DNA of 64,000 nucleotides from Streptomyces mirabilis (GTDB taxonomy: Bacteria > Actinomycetota > Actinomycetes > Streptomycetales > Streptomycetaceae), in the NCBI RefSeq assembly GCF_018310535.1, contig NZ_CP074102.1, forward strand, positions 62,001-126,000. Reading direction: 5' to 3'. Positions 52,886-62,343 of this stretch are shown here, piece after piece. A program made the position numbers and the translations under genes. How positions within the stretch are numbered: the first letter of the stretch is position 1; each line of letters starts with the position of its first letter. Below the pieces are notes generated by a model. The model made no database searches, had not been told where the DNA came from, and worked only from the letters and a program-made list of their open reading frames with translations.

Positions 52886-55800
52886 TCAGGTGTTCCAGAC
52901 CTGGAACTCCGAGATCTGACCGGCCGGCCAGCCGTTGTTCGCAGTGATGTTCACCCGGACGTACCGCTGGGTGGTCGCGGTGAACGTGATGGTGACCGTG
53001 TTGTTGGTGGCGGGGTCGAAGGTGTACGTGGCCGACGACTTGATGGTGGTGAAGGCGGCGCCGTCGGTGCTGCCCGCCAGGGACAGCGTCTGGTTACGGG
53101 CGCCCCAGCCGGCCGGGAGCTGGAGGACGACTCGGCCGGCGCTCCGCGCAGAACCGAGATCCACCTGCACCCACTGCGGGAAGGCGTTGTTGGCGCTCTC
53201 CCAGTAGCTGCCCTGGTTGCCGTCCGTCACGTTCGACGACGCGTACACGTCGGTGTGGCTGGACTCGGTGGTGGCCGCGCCTGCTGCCAGGTTCCTGCTC
53301 ACCGTGCCGGCGCCGGTGCCGGTCAGCGCGACCGTGGTCGTGCCGTTCGACGCGTTGCTGGCGATGCTCAGATCGCCGGTGCGGGTGCCGGACGCGGTGG
53401 GCCCGAACGTGACGTTCACCGTGCAGGAGGCGTTCGCCGCGATCGACGTCCCGCAGTTGTTGGTCTGCGAGAAGTCGCCCGTGACGGTGATGCCGGAGAC
53501 GGTCGCGGCGGCGGTACCGGTGTTGGTCACCGTGACCCTCTGCGCGCTGCTGGTGGTGTTGAGCGCCTGGGTGGGATACGACAGTGACGTCGGGCTGGCC
53601 GACAGGGTCGCCGGCGAGGAGCCCCCGTCACTGGGGAACACCTCGAAGTCCGACAACTGGGCTGCATTCCAGCCTGTGTTGGCGGTGATGTTCACCCGCA
53701 CGTATCTCGCTGTGGCGGCGCTGAACGTGATGGTCACCGTGTTGTTGTTGGTGTTCGGATCGAAGGTGTATCCGGCCGATGCCTTGATCGTGGAGAAGCT
53801 CGAACCGTCCGTGGATCCCTGCACCGACAGGGTCTGCGTGCGAGCCGACCACGCCGTCGCCGACGGGAGCTTGAGCACGACCTTGCCGACGCTGTAGTTC
53901 TGGCCGAGGTCGACCTGGGCCCATTGCGGGAACGAACCGTTCGCGCCCTCCCAGTACGTCGACGCGTCCGGGTCGGTGAGGTTCGAGGCGACATACGGAC
54001 TGTTGCTCGAACTCGCCGACGCCGGCCGCCCGGCGGCGACATTGGTGGTGCTGTCGATGCCGCTGCCGGTCAAGGAGACGACGGTCGGGCTGTTGTTGGC
54101 GTTGCTGGTGACGGTCAGGTTGCCGGCACGGGATCCGCCTGTGGTGGGCTTGAACCCGACGCTCACCGTGCAGGACGCACCGACCGCGAGGGTGGAGCAG
54201 TTGTTGGTCTGGCTGAAGTCACCGGTCGCCGCGACGCCCGAGACGGTCGCCGATGCGGTGCCCGAGTTCGTCACCGTCACCGTCTGCGCGGTGGCCGACG
54301 AGCCGACGACCGTAGCGGCGAAGGACAGGCTCGCCGGGTCGGTGTTCAGCACCGGGCCCGGCGCTGTGCCGGTACCGGAGAGGCTGACGGTGTTGGTGAT
54401 CCCGCCCGCGTCGACGGTCAGAGCGCCGCTACGGTTGCCGGTCGCGCTCGGCGCGAACTTCACGCTGACGGTGCACGAGCCGTTCGCCGCGATCGACGAG
54501 CCGCACGTGTTGGTCTGGGAGTAGTCACCGCCGGCGGAGATCGACGAGACGGAGGCGGCGGTGTTGGTCGGGTTGGAGACCGTCACGGTCTGTGCGGCGC
54601 TCGTCGAACCGGTCGCGACCGAGCCGAAGTTCAGCGCGCCGGGGGTGGCCGTCACGCCTTCGGGCGGGTAGGGCGGGTAGACCGGAGCCGGCCAACCGCC
54701 GCAGTACGGCGTTCCGCTGATGCCGGAGTTGCCGCCGCCGTCGGTGACGACGAAATTGCCGCCCGAGCAGTTGTACACCGGCGACGAGTAACCGACGTCG
54801 GTTGCCGTGACGTTGGTGAACTTGGCGGCGCCACCGGTCTGCTCCTGGAGGGCGAAGGTGCCGGTTCCGGCGATGGTGACGTTGTTGAGATTGACCCCGC
54901 TGATGGTGCCCTCGACCCACTGGACCGCCTCGTACGGACTCTGCTGGATCAGCGCGTTGGTCACGTTGATGGGGCCGGTGATCGCGCCCTGGCTGCCGTC
55001 GAACCACAGTGCTCCGACCCCGAACTGCCAGTTCGGGTCGAGGCTGCCGGCCCGGATCATGGTGTTGTCGGAGATCGTGGTGGTGCCGACCGGCGTCGAC
55101 GTGAAGCGCTGTCCCACGTGGATGCCGCCGCCCTGGGCGAGGCCGGTGTCCACCACGCGGTTGCCGCTGACCGTGTTGTCGTGGCCACCGTAGATCGCGA
55201 TGGCGTTGGCGAGGATCTGCAGTGACACGGTGTTGTTGGAGATCGTGTCACCGGCGTCGGCACCGATACCGGAGTCCGCCCAGGTGGCGATGCCGTCGTC
55301 ACCGGTGTTGCGGATGTCGCTGTTGGTCACCTTCGAGTTGGTGACGGCGCCGTGGAAGTTGATGCCGTCCGCTGTGGTGTCCCGGATGCGCATGCCGGTG
55401 AACGTCAGCCCGTCCATCGGCCCGTCCATCCAGGCGCCGACCTTCATGTGGTCGATCCACAGGCTGGAGACGGTCGAGTTGCTCATCGCGCCGCCGATGC
55501 CGTTGACCTGCGCGCTGTCGTCGCGTTCCTGCACATTGCCGAAGATCGCGAAGTTCTGCAGGCGCACACCGGTGCTCGCCGAGGGCGCGGAGTTGCCGTA
55601 GAAGCCGGGGGCCGTGCCGGTGACGGTCGAGTACCACATGCCGGCGCCGGCCATCGTGACGTTGTTGACACTGATGTGGCCGGGGATGTTGTAGGTGCCC
55701 GGCGGGATCCACACGGTGCCGCCGGGGCCGGCCGCGCTGATCGCGGCGTTGAACGCGCTGGTCGCGTCGGCGACACCGGTTGAGTCGGCGCCCTTGCTGG

Positions 55801-56446
55801 TCACCGACACCGACCCCGCGGGCGCGGTCAGGGCGGCGCCGACCTGCTCGAAGTCGGCAAAGTCGATCGTGTACGAGGAGGCGGTGTCCCCCGCATCGAC
55901 CTGCAGCTTGAAGGTCGTTCCCGCCGGATACGTGGTGGAGAACAGGCGGTGGGCCTCGTCGTAGAAGTGGTGTGGGTTGCTGCCCGGCGTGTTGGTGAAG
56001 GGGTAGCTGCCGTAGTACCAGCTGTAGGCGTTGGTCAGGGTGAAGTCGGGCTGCTTGACGCCGTCGATGTACAGCGACAGCGCGGCGGTGTAGACCGAGC
56101 CGCCCGAGGTGTCGGGGATGCTGTAGCGGAAGTTGATCGAGTTGGTCGCCACCGGCGTGGTGAACGTGACGTACTTGCCGGTGCCCTGCAGCGTCGTCGC
56201 CTTGCGGTACGACGCCTCGTCGGCCAACTGGCCCTGGGTGTAACTCGGGCCGATGGGCGTGCCGTTGGTAGCGGAGTTCTCCGCCTGCACCTCGACGTAC
56301 GGCAGACTCGCGCCGCTGCCGCCGGTGGCGGTGGACGCCGCCCAGGCGGGTTGGACGGCCAGAGCGACGACGCCGACGGCAGCCAGCATCGCGGTGCTGA
56401 CCGCCCAGACGAGGGCGCGTCTCAGATCTCGGATGGAATGGAACAC
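52886..56446 (-). CDS. Secreted GH87-like beta-helix glucanase with ASH and discoidin domains
   Basis: A 1186-residue secreted modular protein. After the signal (ALVWAVSTAMLAAVGVVALAV) comes a CBM35/6-like domain (YVEVQAENSATNGTPIGP), then a pectate-lyase-type right-handed beta-helix (PAGSVSVTSKGADSTGVADA, GGTVWIPPGTYNIPGHISVN, NVTMAGAGMWYSTVTG, DIRNTGDDGIATWADS). That order matches alpha-1,3-glucanase/mycodextranase (GH87). Three immunoglobulin-like choice-of-anchor/ASH modules (TVTVSNPTNTAASVSSISAG and similar) and two discoidin modules follow. The last discoidin is nearly the same as those of the two flanking enzymes. The role is extracellular depolymerisation of alpha-glucan such as fungal wall nigeran. 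Confidence 0.87.
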   Translation of the reverse strand: MFHSIRDLRRALVWAVSTAMLAAVGVVALAVQPAWAASTATGGSGASLPYVEVQAENSATNGTPIGPSYTQGQLADEASYRKATTLQGTGKYVTFTTPVATNSINFRYSIPDTSGGSVYTAALSLYIDGVKQPDFTLTNAYSWYYGSYPFTNTPGSNPHHFYDEAHRLFSTTYPAGTTFKLQVDAGDTASSYTIDFADFEQVGAALTAPAGSVSVTSKGADSTGVADATSAFNAAISAAGPGGTVWIPPGTYNIPGHISVNNVTMAGAGMWYSTVTGTAPGFYGNSAPSASTGVRLQNFAIFGNVQERDDSAQVNGIGGAMSNSTVSSLWIDHMKVGAWMDGPMDGLTFTGMRIRDTTADGINFHGAVTNSKVTNSDIRNTGDDGIATWADSGIGADAGDTISNNTVSLQILANAIAIYGGHDNTVSGNRVVDTGLAQGGGIHVGQRFTSTPVGTTTISDNTMIRAGSLDPNWQFGVGALWFDGSQGAITGPINVTNALIQQSPYEAVQWVEGTISGVNLNNVTIAGTGTFALQEQTGGAAKFTNVTATDVGYSSPVYNCSGGNFVVTDGGGNSGISGTPYCGGWPAPVYPPYPPEGVTATPGALNFGSVATGSTSAAQTVTVSNPTNTAASVSSISAGGDYSQTNTCGSSIAANGSCTVSVKFAPSATGNRSGALTVDAGGITNTVSLSGTGTAPGPVLNTDPASLSFAATVVGSSATAQTVTVTNSGTASATVSGVAATGDFSQTNNCSTLAVGASCTVSVGFKPTTGGSRAGNLTVTSNANNSPTVVSLTGSGIDSTTNVAAGRPASASSSNSPYVASNLTDPDASTYWEGANGSFPQWAQVDLGQNYSVGKVVLKLPSATAWSARTQTLSVQGSTDGSSFSTIKASAGYTFDPNTNNNTVTITFSAATARYVRVNITANTGWNAAQLSDFEVFPSDGGSSPATLSASPTSLSYPTQALNTTSSAQRVTVTNTGTAAATVSGITVTGDFSQTNNCGTSIAANASCTVNVTFGPTASGTRTGDLSIASNASNGTTTVALTGTGAGTVSRNLAAGAATTESSHTDVYASSNVTDGNQGSYWESANNAFPQWVQVDLGSARSAGRVVLQLPAGWGARNQTLSLAGSTDGAAFTTIKSSATYTFDPATNNTVTITFTATTQRYVRVNITANNGWPAGQISEFQVWNT

Positions 56447-56739
56447 TTGCCACTCCTTTCATCACGAAATGCCGGAACTGTGCCGCTGACGCCGCCAGGA
56501 AGGGAGGGACGGGACTCAAAGGGAGAGGGGGGAGGCAAGGGGCGGTAACGACGCGTGGGGGACCGTAATATCGTCGACATGGACACGCAAGAAGCAGACA
56601 GAACATTGCAACAATAAAAATGCAGCATGCAAGATCTAATGTGTCGTCTCGAGACTGCGCCCAGCACCGGGCCGCGCAGGCCGCACACATGGCGGTGCCG
56701 CCGGACGGAGTGTCCGGCGGCACCGTGGGGAGGGTGGGG
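56447..56739 (-). promoter_or_regulatory. Promoter region of the 52886-56446 gene
   Basis: Bases 56560-56640 are strikingly AT-rich for this genome (ATTGCAACAAT, ATAAAAATGCAGC, GATCTAAT). CATGCAAG at 56626-56633 also occurs upstream of the second beta-helix enzyme at 59980, so both may answer to one regulator. TTTC-ACTCCT-type ribosome binding is visible before the start. Confidence 0.55.
56694..56724 (-). terminator. Terminator after the second beta-helix enzyme
   Basis: GGTGCCGCCGGAC and GTCCGGCGGCACC form a perfect 13-bp stem with a GGAGT loop, 16 bp past the stop at 56740. Confidence 0.88.
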
Positions 56740-59700
56740 TCAGGAGGCCCAGATCTGGAATTCGGAGACCTGGCCCGCGGGCCAGCCGTTGTTGGCGGTG
56801 ATGGTCACACGGAAGTAGCGCTGGGTGACGGCGGGGAAGGTAAGCGTGACGGTGTTCTTGGTGTTCGGGTCGAAGGTGTAGGCGCCCGAGGACTTCAGGG
56901 TGGTGAAGGCGGTGCCCTCGGTGCTGCCGCCGAGGGTCAGGGTCTGGGTGCGGGCGCCCCAGGTGGCGGGCAGCTGCAGGACCACGCGGGAGGCGCTCCG
57001 GGCCGAGCCCAGGTCGACCTGGACCCACTGTGGAAACGTGTTGTTGGCGCTTTCCCAGTAGGAGCCCTGGTTGCCGTCCGTCACGTTCGACGACGGGTAT
57101 ACGTCGGTGTGGCTGGACTCGCCGGTGGGCTTGCCTGCGGCGAGGTTGGTCCCCGTGGTGTCGATTCCGGTGCCCGAAAGGCCCACCGTGGTGGGGCTGT
57201 TGGACTGGTTGCCGGTCAGGTTGAGAGTGCCTGTGCGGGTGCCTGAGGCGGTGGGTCTGAAGGTGACGGAGACCGTGCAGTTCGCTCCGGCGGCCAGGGA
57301 GGTGCCGCAGGTGCTGGTCTGGGCGAAGTCACCGCCGACGGTGACCCCGGTGATCGAGGCGGTGGCGGTGCCGGAGTTGGTGACCGAGACGGTCTGCGCG
57401 GTGCTGGTCGTGTTCACCGCCTGGTCGGCGAAAGTCAGCGATCCGGGAGACGCGGTCAGGGTGGCCGACGGCGAGCCGCTCCCCGCGGCGAAGCCGAGGT
57501 GGTTGATGTTCCAGCCGCCGCTGTCCTGGTTGAGAGTCAGAATCTGCCGGCCCGCGGGCAGGACCACATGCGTGGTCACAGTGGCCCATGTCTGCCAGTC
57601 GCCGGTGGCGGGCAGGTCGACGGCTCCGGTGAGGTCGGTGCCTGCGGCATCCGACAGGTGCAGCGCGCCGGTCACCGCGGACGGGGCCGCGACGCGGAGG
57701 CCGAGGGTGTAGGAGCCGGCCGTGGCGACGTCCACGGTGTACCGGAACCACTGTCCGCCCCCGGTCCACCCCAGGTTGTAACCGCCGCCGGTGTCCGAGG
57801 TGTTGTCCAGGTCCACCCCGTCGGCTCGGTAGGCGTTGGCATTGCCGTTGACGGAGGTGACGTTGTAGGCCACCCCCTGGCCGCCGGTGTCGTAGTCCTC
57901 CGCCTGCACCGTGCCGGGCACGGCGGCAGGGGTGCCGCCGTAGGGACCCTCGGGAGCGGCCGGCGGCCAGTGGTTGTCGCTCACTGTTGCGACGAACCCG
58001 CTGGAGTTGTTGACGAAGGCCGAGGCACCGGAGCCGAGCCCAGTGACCGTGTTGCCGGTGATCGTCGCGGAACCGGTGGGCGCGGGGTAGAACGGCGGCG
58101 AGATCGCGATGCCGTTGCGGCCGGGGTCGCTGACGGTGTTGTCCTGCAGCAGGGTGTTGGTCGAGGTGGAGAAGCCGATCCCGTCGTAGAGGGAGTCGGT
58201 GACGGTGTTGCCGGTCACCGTGACCTTGTCGACGATCCCGGTGTTCTGTCCGTCGCCGCCGTTGCCGATGTGCAGGGCGGGCTGACCCTGGCTGTAGGCG
58301 TTGCCGCCGGAGCGGACCACGATGTTGCCCGTCACGGTCGCGGACAGCAGGTCACTGCCGTTCACACCGAAGCGCCCGGCGCCCAGACCGATGTAGCGGG
58401 CCGTGTCGCTGATGTAGTTGTTCTTGACCTGGTGGCCGCTGCCCCCGTAGATCCCGACACCCTTGCCGCCCCACGGGGCGATCGAGGTGTTGTCGCTGAC
58501 GGTGACATCGCTCATCGGGTTGTAGTAGGTCTTGGAACCGTCGCTGTTGGTGTTGTAGTTCACCGAGTTGATGGCTATCGCGTCGTCCCCGGTGCCGCGG
58601 ACGAAGTTGTTGGTGACCGTCAGGTTGTTGCCGGTGTCCGCGCCCAGCGACACGTTGTTGACGTTGATCCCGTCCGCCCAGATCGACGTCAGCCTGCTGT
58701 TCTGCACCTTCCCGCCGGTGCCGGAGGCCCAGAAGCCCGACATGGCGTGCTGGGTCCAGATGCCGTCGGCCAGCCAGCCGGTGCCGGTGGTGTCCATCGC
58801 GCCGCCGTCCCCGCCGATGGTGCTCCGGCTGACGGCGTTGGCGTCGATGTGGAAGTTCCGCACGGTGCAGGAGGTCAGGTCGAACAGGGCCGCCAGCGGC
58901 GTGCTGTTGGGGACCGGGACGTCACGGTAGACCGTGCTGTACCACAGGCCCGCGCCCGCGATGGTGATCCCCTGTGCGTTCAGTCCCGCGGTGCCCTTCA
59001 CGTAGAAGGTGCCCTGGGGGATCCACAGGGTCTTGCCCTGCTGCTGGGCCTGGTCGATGCAGTTCTGGATGGCGGCCCGGCTGTCCACCGACTGGCTGTC
59101 GGCCGCGCCGTTGGTCGGAGTGTTGTCCGCCACCGCGCCGCAACTCGTGATCGAGATCGAGTTCACCGGCTGCGTCTGCGGCGCCGGTGGGTTCTCCACG
59201 TCGACGGAGTCCACGTCGTAGAAGGACGCGCTGTTGTCGGAGTCCTTGCACAGCGAGAACGTGGCGCCCGCCGGGATCGGGGACCCGGTGACGAAGGTGT
59301 GCGACTCGTCCCAGAAGACCCTCGGGTCGCCGTCCGCCGGGTTCTGGTTGTCGCTCGTGTTGTAGTTGCCGTTGCCCTCGTACACCCAACTCTGCCGCGA
59401 GTTGAGGTTCAGCTCCTGCCGGAACACTCCGTTGACGTACAGGTTCAGCGTTCCGGTGACACCACCGCCGGATGCCGAATCCGGGATGCTGGCGCGGACG
59501 TTGATGAAGGAGATCGGCTGCCCGGTGGTGTTCGTCCACTGCACCGACTGGCCCGTGCCGCCCAGGTGGACATAGGAATGGCCCGAAGCCTCCAAGGCGG
59601 CGCTCGAGTACTGCGTCGTCGGGGCCGAGGTCAGCGACCGGACGGCCGCACCCCCGCCCGGCGTTCCCGCCTCGGCCTCGTAGACCGAGAACGGCTTCGT

Positions 59701-59886
59701 CGCACCCATCGCCGCGCTCGCTGCCGCCTGCGCCTGCCGGGGAGCGTGGGCCGTCGGGTCGGCCCAGAGCGCCTTGGAGGGCGGCGCCTCCTGTGTGGCG
59801 GCGGCCGGTAAGACGGACACGCACATCGCGCCGACCGCGGCGACGGCGGCCACCGCCAGTCGCCGGGGTCTGGGGATCGTCAGCAT
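56740..59886 (-). CDS. Secreted GH87-like beta-helix glucanase with CBM6, ASH and discoidin domains
   Basis: A 1048-residue secreted protein. The signal is RRLAVAAVAAVGAMCVSVLP. A CBM35/6-like domain (FSVYEAEAGTPGGGAAV) is followed by a beta-helix with the same landmarks as its neighbour (GKTLWIPQGTFYVKG, GITIAGAGLWYSTVYRD, VRGTGDDAIAINSVNYN). Then come a CBM6 module (GTVQAEDYDTGGQGVAYNVT), one ASH-like module and a C-terminal discoidin (YWESANNTFPQWVQVDLGSA). It is a paralogue of the 52886 gene with a different accessory set. The ATG at 59886 has AAGGAG seven bases upstream; the longer frame is not supported. GH87 activity is inferred from architecture only. Confidence 0.87.
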   Translation of the reverse strand: MLTIPRPRRLAVAAVAAVGAMCVSVLPAAATQEAPPSKALWADPTAHAPRQAQAAASAAMGATKPFSVYEAEAGTPGGGAAVRSLTSAPTTQYSSAALEASGHSYVHLGGTGQSVQWTNTTGQPISFINVRASIPDSASGGGVTGTLNLYVNGVFRQELNLNSRQSWVYEGNGNYNTSDNQNPADGDPRVFWDESHTFVTGSPIPAGATFSLCKDSDNSASFYDVDSVDVENPPAPQTQPVNSISITSCGAVADNTPTNGAADSQSVDSRAAIQNCIDQAQQQGKTLWIPQGTFYVKGTAGLNAQGITIAGAGLWYSTVYRDVPVPNSTPLAALFDLTSCTVRNFHIDANAVSRSTIGGDGGAMDTTGTGWLADGIWTQHAMSGFWASGTGGKVQNSRLTSIWADGINVNNVSLGADTGNNLTVTNNFVRGTGDDAIAINSVNYNTNSDGSKTYYNPMSDVTVSDNTSIAPWGGKGVGIYGGSGHQVKNNYISDTARYIGLGAGRFGVNGSDLLSATVTGNIVVRSGGNAYSQGQPALHIGNGGDGQNTGIVDKVTVTGNTVTDSLYDGIGFSTSTNTLLQDNTVSDPGRNGIAISPPFYPAPTGSATITGNTVTGLGSGASAFVNNSSGFVATVSDNHWPPAAPEGPYGGTPAAVPGTVQAEDYDTGGQGVAYNVTSVNGNANAYRADGVDLDNTSDTGGGYNLGWTGGGQWFRYTVDVATAGSYTLGLRVAAPSAVTGALHLSDAAGTDLTGAVDLPATGDWQTWATVTTHVVLPAGRQILTLNQDSGGWNINHLGFAAGSGSPSATLTASPGSLTFADQAVNTTSTAQTVSVTNSGTATASITGVTVGGDFAQTSTCGTSLAAGANCTVSVTFRPTASGTRTGTLNLTGNQSNSPTTVGLSGTGIDTTGTNLAAGKPTGESSHTDVYPSSNVTDGNQGSYWESANNTFPQWVQVDLGSARSASRVVLQLPATWGARTQTLTLGGSTEGTAFTTLKSSGAYTFDPNTKNTVTLTFPAVTQRYFRVTITANNGWPAGQVSEFQIWAS

Positions 59887-60234
59887 CTGATGCTCCTTCA
59901 AGGAGTGCGGGAAACCGGCGCCCCGACCGTACAGAGCCCTCATCCACCCCGCTAGATTCTGACGAACTGAAGAATGAGCCATGCAAGCAATTGCAAGTTT
60001 CTTACTGAAGTCCGCAAATATCGGATGGAGCGCGACATGGCCTCTCGGCGCCTTGCCGGTGCAGAAATTCCCATCCAAGGTCTGCACCTGCAGAAGGTCG
60101 CGAACGGCCATTGATCGCGGGGGGCGTGTCAGGCTGGTGGACCGTGCTGTTGCGATTGCCCTACCTCGCCGCGTCGAGCGCGTTCGCCTTCATACGGCTG
60201 CTACCGATGACCGCTGTGGACCTGACGAGCGAGA
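59887..60234 (-). promoter_or_regulatory. Upstream region of the second beta-helix enzyme
   Basis: Contains CATGCAAGCAATTGCAAG (59980-59997) with the palindrome GCAATTGC, in an AT-rich window; this looks like a LacI-type operator. No gene is seen up to the transposase remnant. Confidence 0.5.
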
Positions 60235-60490
60235 GCAGCGCATGGGGAGATCGCCGCATCCACGGCTGGCCCGCCGCGCTCGGCATCAAGGTCGCCGCTC
60301 GACCATCTGGGAGATCCGCAAAGAACACGGCATCCCGGCGACGCCCGAACGGCAGAGCACCGCAACCAAGCCGACGCCCTGCTCGCATGCGAGCTCTTCG
60401 AGACCCGCACCCCGACCGGGACTCGCCTGTACGTCTTCGCGGTCATCGAGCATTCAACGAGGCCCATCCGGATCCTCGGCGCCGCCGCGT
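60235..60490 (+). pseudogene. Remnant of an rve-type transposase/integrase
   Basis: Pieces of one protein lie in successive frames: WGDRRIHGWPAALGIKVAA, then STIWEIRKEHGIPATPER, then NQADALLACELFETRTPTGT and RLYVFAVIEHSTRPIRILGA. These match the end of the HTH_21 region and the start of the integrase core of IS3-like transposases. At least two frameshifts and loss of the rest make it inactive. It lies about 220 bp from tRNA-Pro copy 2. Confidence 0.72.
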
Positions 60491-60653
60491 CGACGGTGAA
60501 CTGCTGGGCGTACCGGTCGTCTCCGCGCGAGCGGAGGTGTTCCTGCGTCGTCATCCGTAGACGGGCCGCATGACGCGCCTTGACGGAGTCAAGGCGCGCT
60601 TTCGGCCTGTGCAAGTGGGCTGGTCCCCATCCGGTCCCCAAGAATGATCAAAA
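60491..60653. other. Decayed sequence between transposase remnant and tRNA
   Basis: No gene. It contains TTGACGGAGTCAA-type short dyads and GGTCCCCATCCGGTCCCCAA, of the kind I associate with ends of integrase genes near tRNA sites; not decisive. Confidence 0.3.
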
Positions 60654-60682
60654 GGCCGTTTCAGATGCTCTCTGAAACGGCC
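60654..60682 (-). terminator. Terminator of tRNA-Pro copy 2
   Basis: GGCCGTTTCAGA and TCTGAAACGGCC form a perfect 12-bp stem, followed on the minus strand by TTTTGATC: a classical Rho-independent terminator. Confidence 0.93.
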
Positions 60683-60704
60683 CCTGACCTGCGACTTCGT
60701 AAAG

Positions 60705-60778
<74 letters not shown>

Positions 60779-60878
60779 GTGCGTTCACCCGCGGTGTTCC
60801 GCGTGATCGTGCGAACAGAACTTTACCCCACGCCGGGGGCTGCTCCGAAGGGGGCGCGGGGCGCGCGACAATCGGGGC

Positions 60879-61406
60879 ATGAACGCAACATCCGGAGGTC
60901 GGCGGGGCGACGGGCGGGATCGGGACACGACGGGGCGGGCGCGCAACGCCCGGCCGCGGGACGGACTGGGACGGCCGCTGCCGTACGGCGCCGACGGCGT
61001 GGAGCGGCAGCCGGAGGGAGTCGTCCGCGGCCCCGAGGAAACGGTCACCGAGGCGCAGGCGCTGTTGGACGCGGGGAAGCCGTTCCACGCGCACGAGGTC
61101 TTCGAGGACGCCTGGAAGTCGGGCCCCGAGGGTGAGCGCACGCTCTGGCGAGGGCTGGCGCAGCTCTCGGTGGGGCTCACGCACGCGGCCCGTGGGAACA
61201 CGACGGGCGGTGCCCGGCTGCTGCGGCGCGGGGCCGGGGCGGTCGAGGAGTGGGCGGCGGGGGCGGACGGCCGGGACCGTCCGCATGAGCTGGACCTCGC
61301 CGAACTCGCCTCCTGGGCACGGGAGCTGGCGGCGGTCGTGGAGCGTGAGGGTGCCGCGATCAGCGCGGTGACGTGGGCGCCCCGGCTGCGGGGGCGCCGG
61401 GACTGA
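60879..61406 (+). CDS. DUF309 family protein
   Basis: A 175-residue protein. The DUF309 domain spans about residues 58-110: EAQALLDAGKPFHAHEVFED, AWKSGPEGERTLWRGLAQL and HAARGNTTGGARLLRRG. The HAHE motif is thought to be a metal-binding or catalytic site, but the function is unknown. The N-terminal 50 residues are charged and disordered. Confidence 0.9.
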   Translation: MNATSGGRRGDGRDRDTTGRARNARPRDGLGRPLPYGADGVERQPEGVVRGPEETVTEAQALLDAGKPFHAHEVFEDAWKSGPEGERTLWRGLAQLSVGLTHAARGNTTGGARLLRRGAGAVEEWAAGADGRDRPHELDLAELASWARELAAVVEREGAAISAVTWAPRLRGRRD

Positions 61407-61497
61407 CGGGTGCGGTGGCGCCGATGGGCGCGCGGTGCGTGCGGCGTCACCCGGGTGCGGTGCGTCCGCTGTCAGTGGCGTGCGGCAGACTCGGGGT

Positions 61498-62268
61498 GTG
61501 CGAAAGATTCATGTCATCGGCATCGGTGCGGGCGACCCCGACCAGCTCACCTTGCAGGCGGTCAAGGCGCTGAGGAGCACGGACGTGTTCTTCATCCTGG
61601 ACAAGGGCGAGGTGAAGTCGGACCTCGTCCAGCTGCGCCGTGACATCCTCGACGCGCACATACCGGAGGGGTCCTACCGCCTGGTCGAGGCGCGCGACCC
61701 GGACCGCGACCGGGCCGCCGGCGGCTCCGCCTACTCCCCCGCCGTCGGGGACTGGCGCAGTGCCCGGGCCGACATCTACCAGCGGCTGATCGCGGAGGAG
61801 CTGGGCGAGGACGAGAGCGGCGCGTTCCTGGTGTGGGGGGATCCCGCGCTGTACGACAGCACGCTCGGGATCCTGGAGGAGATCCTGGAGCGGGGCGCCG
61901 TGGCGTTCACGTACGAGGTCGTGCCCGGCATCAGCAGCGTCTCCGCGCTGGTCGCCCGTCATCGCACCGGGCTGAACCGGGTGGCCCGTCCCGTCCAGAT
62001 CACCACGGGGCGGCGGCTCGCGGAGGGCTTCCCCGAGGGTGTCGACGACGTGGTCGTGATGCTCGACGCCCATCAGACCTTCCGGCAGTACGCCGACGAG
62101 GACATCGACATCTACTGGGGCGCCTACATCGGTACGCCCGACGAGATCCTGGCCTCCGGTCCGATAGCCGAGACGGCCCCGCGCATCGAGCGGCTGCGGG
62201 CCGAGGCACGCGATCGCAAGGGCTGGATCATGGACACGTATCTGCTGCGCAGACATCCGCGCGGGTAG
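61498..62268 (+). CDS. cobF: Precorrin-6A synthase (deacetylating)
   Basis: A 256-residue tetrapyrrole methylase: KIHVIGIGAGDPDQLTLQAV, the central AFLVWGDPALYDSTLGILEE and VVPGISSVSALVARH are CobF-specific. It methylates C-1 of precorrin-5 and releases acetate, making precorrin-6A in aerobic cobalamin synthesis. The GTG at 61498 gives VRKIHVIGIG. The neighbouring cobK acts on its product. Confidence 0.93.
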   Translation: MRKIHVIGIGAGDPDQLTLQAVKALRSTDVFFILDKGEVKSDLVQLRRDILDAHIPEGSYRLVEARDPDRDRAAGGSAYSPAVGDWRSARADIYQRLIAEELGEDESGAFLVWGDPALYDSTLGILEEILERGAVAFTYEVVPGISSVSALVARHRTGLNRVARPVQITTGRRLAEGFPEGVDDVVVMLDAHQTFRQYADEDIDIYWGAYIGTPDEILASGPIAETAPRIERLRAEARDRKGWIMDTYLLRRHPRG

Positions 62269-62343
62269 CGGGATCGGCCGAGCGGGTCGCCCACCCGGAC
62301 CCGGGAACTGGAGTCCAGCGGTGCGAGCTGACCGGCCCCTCCG

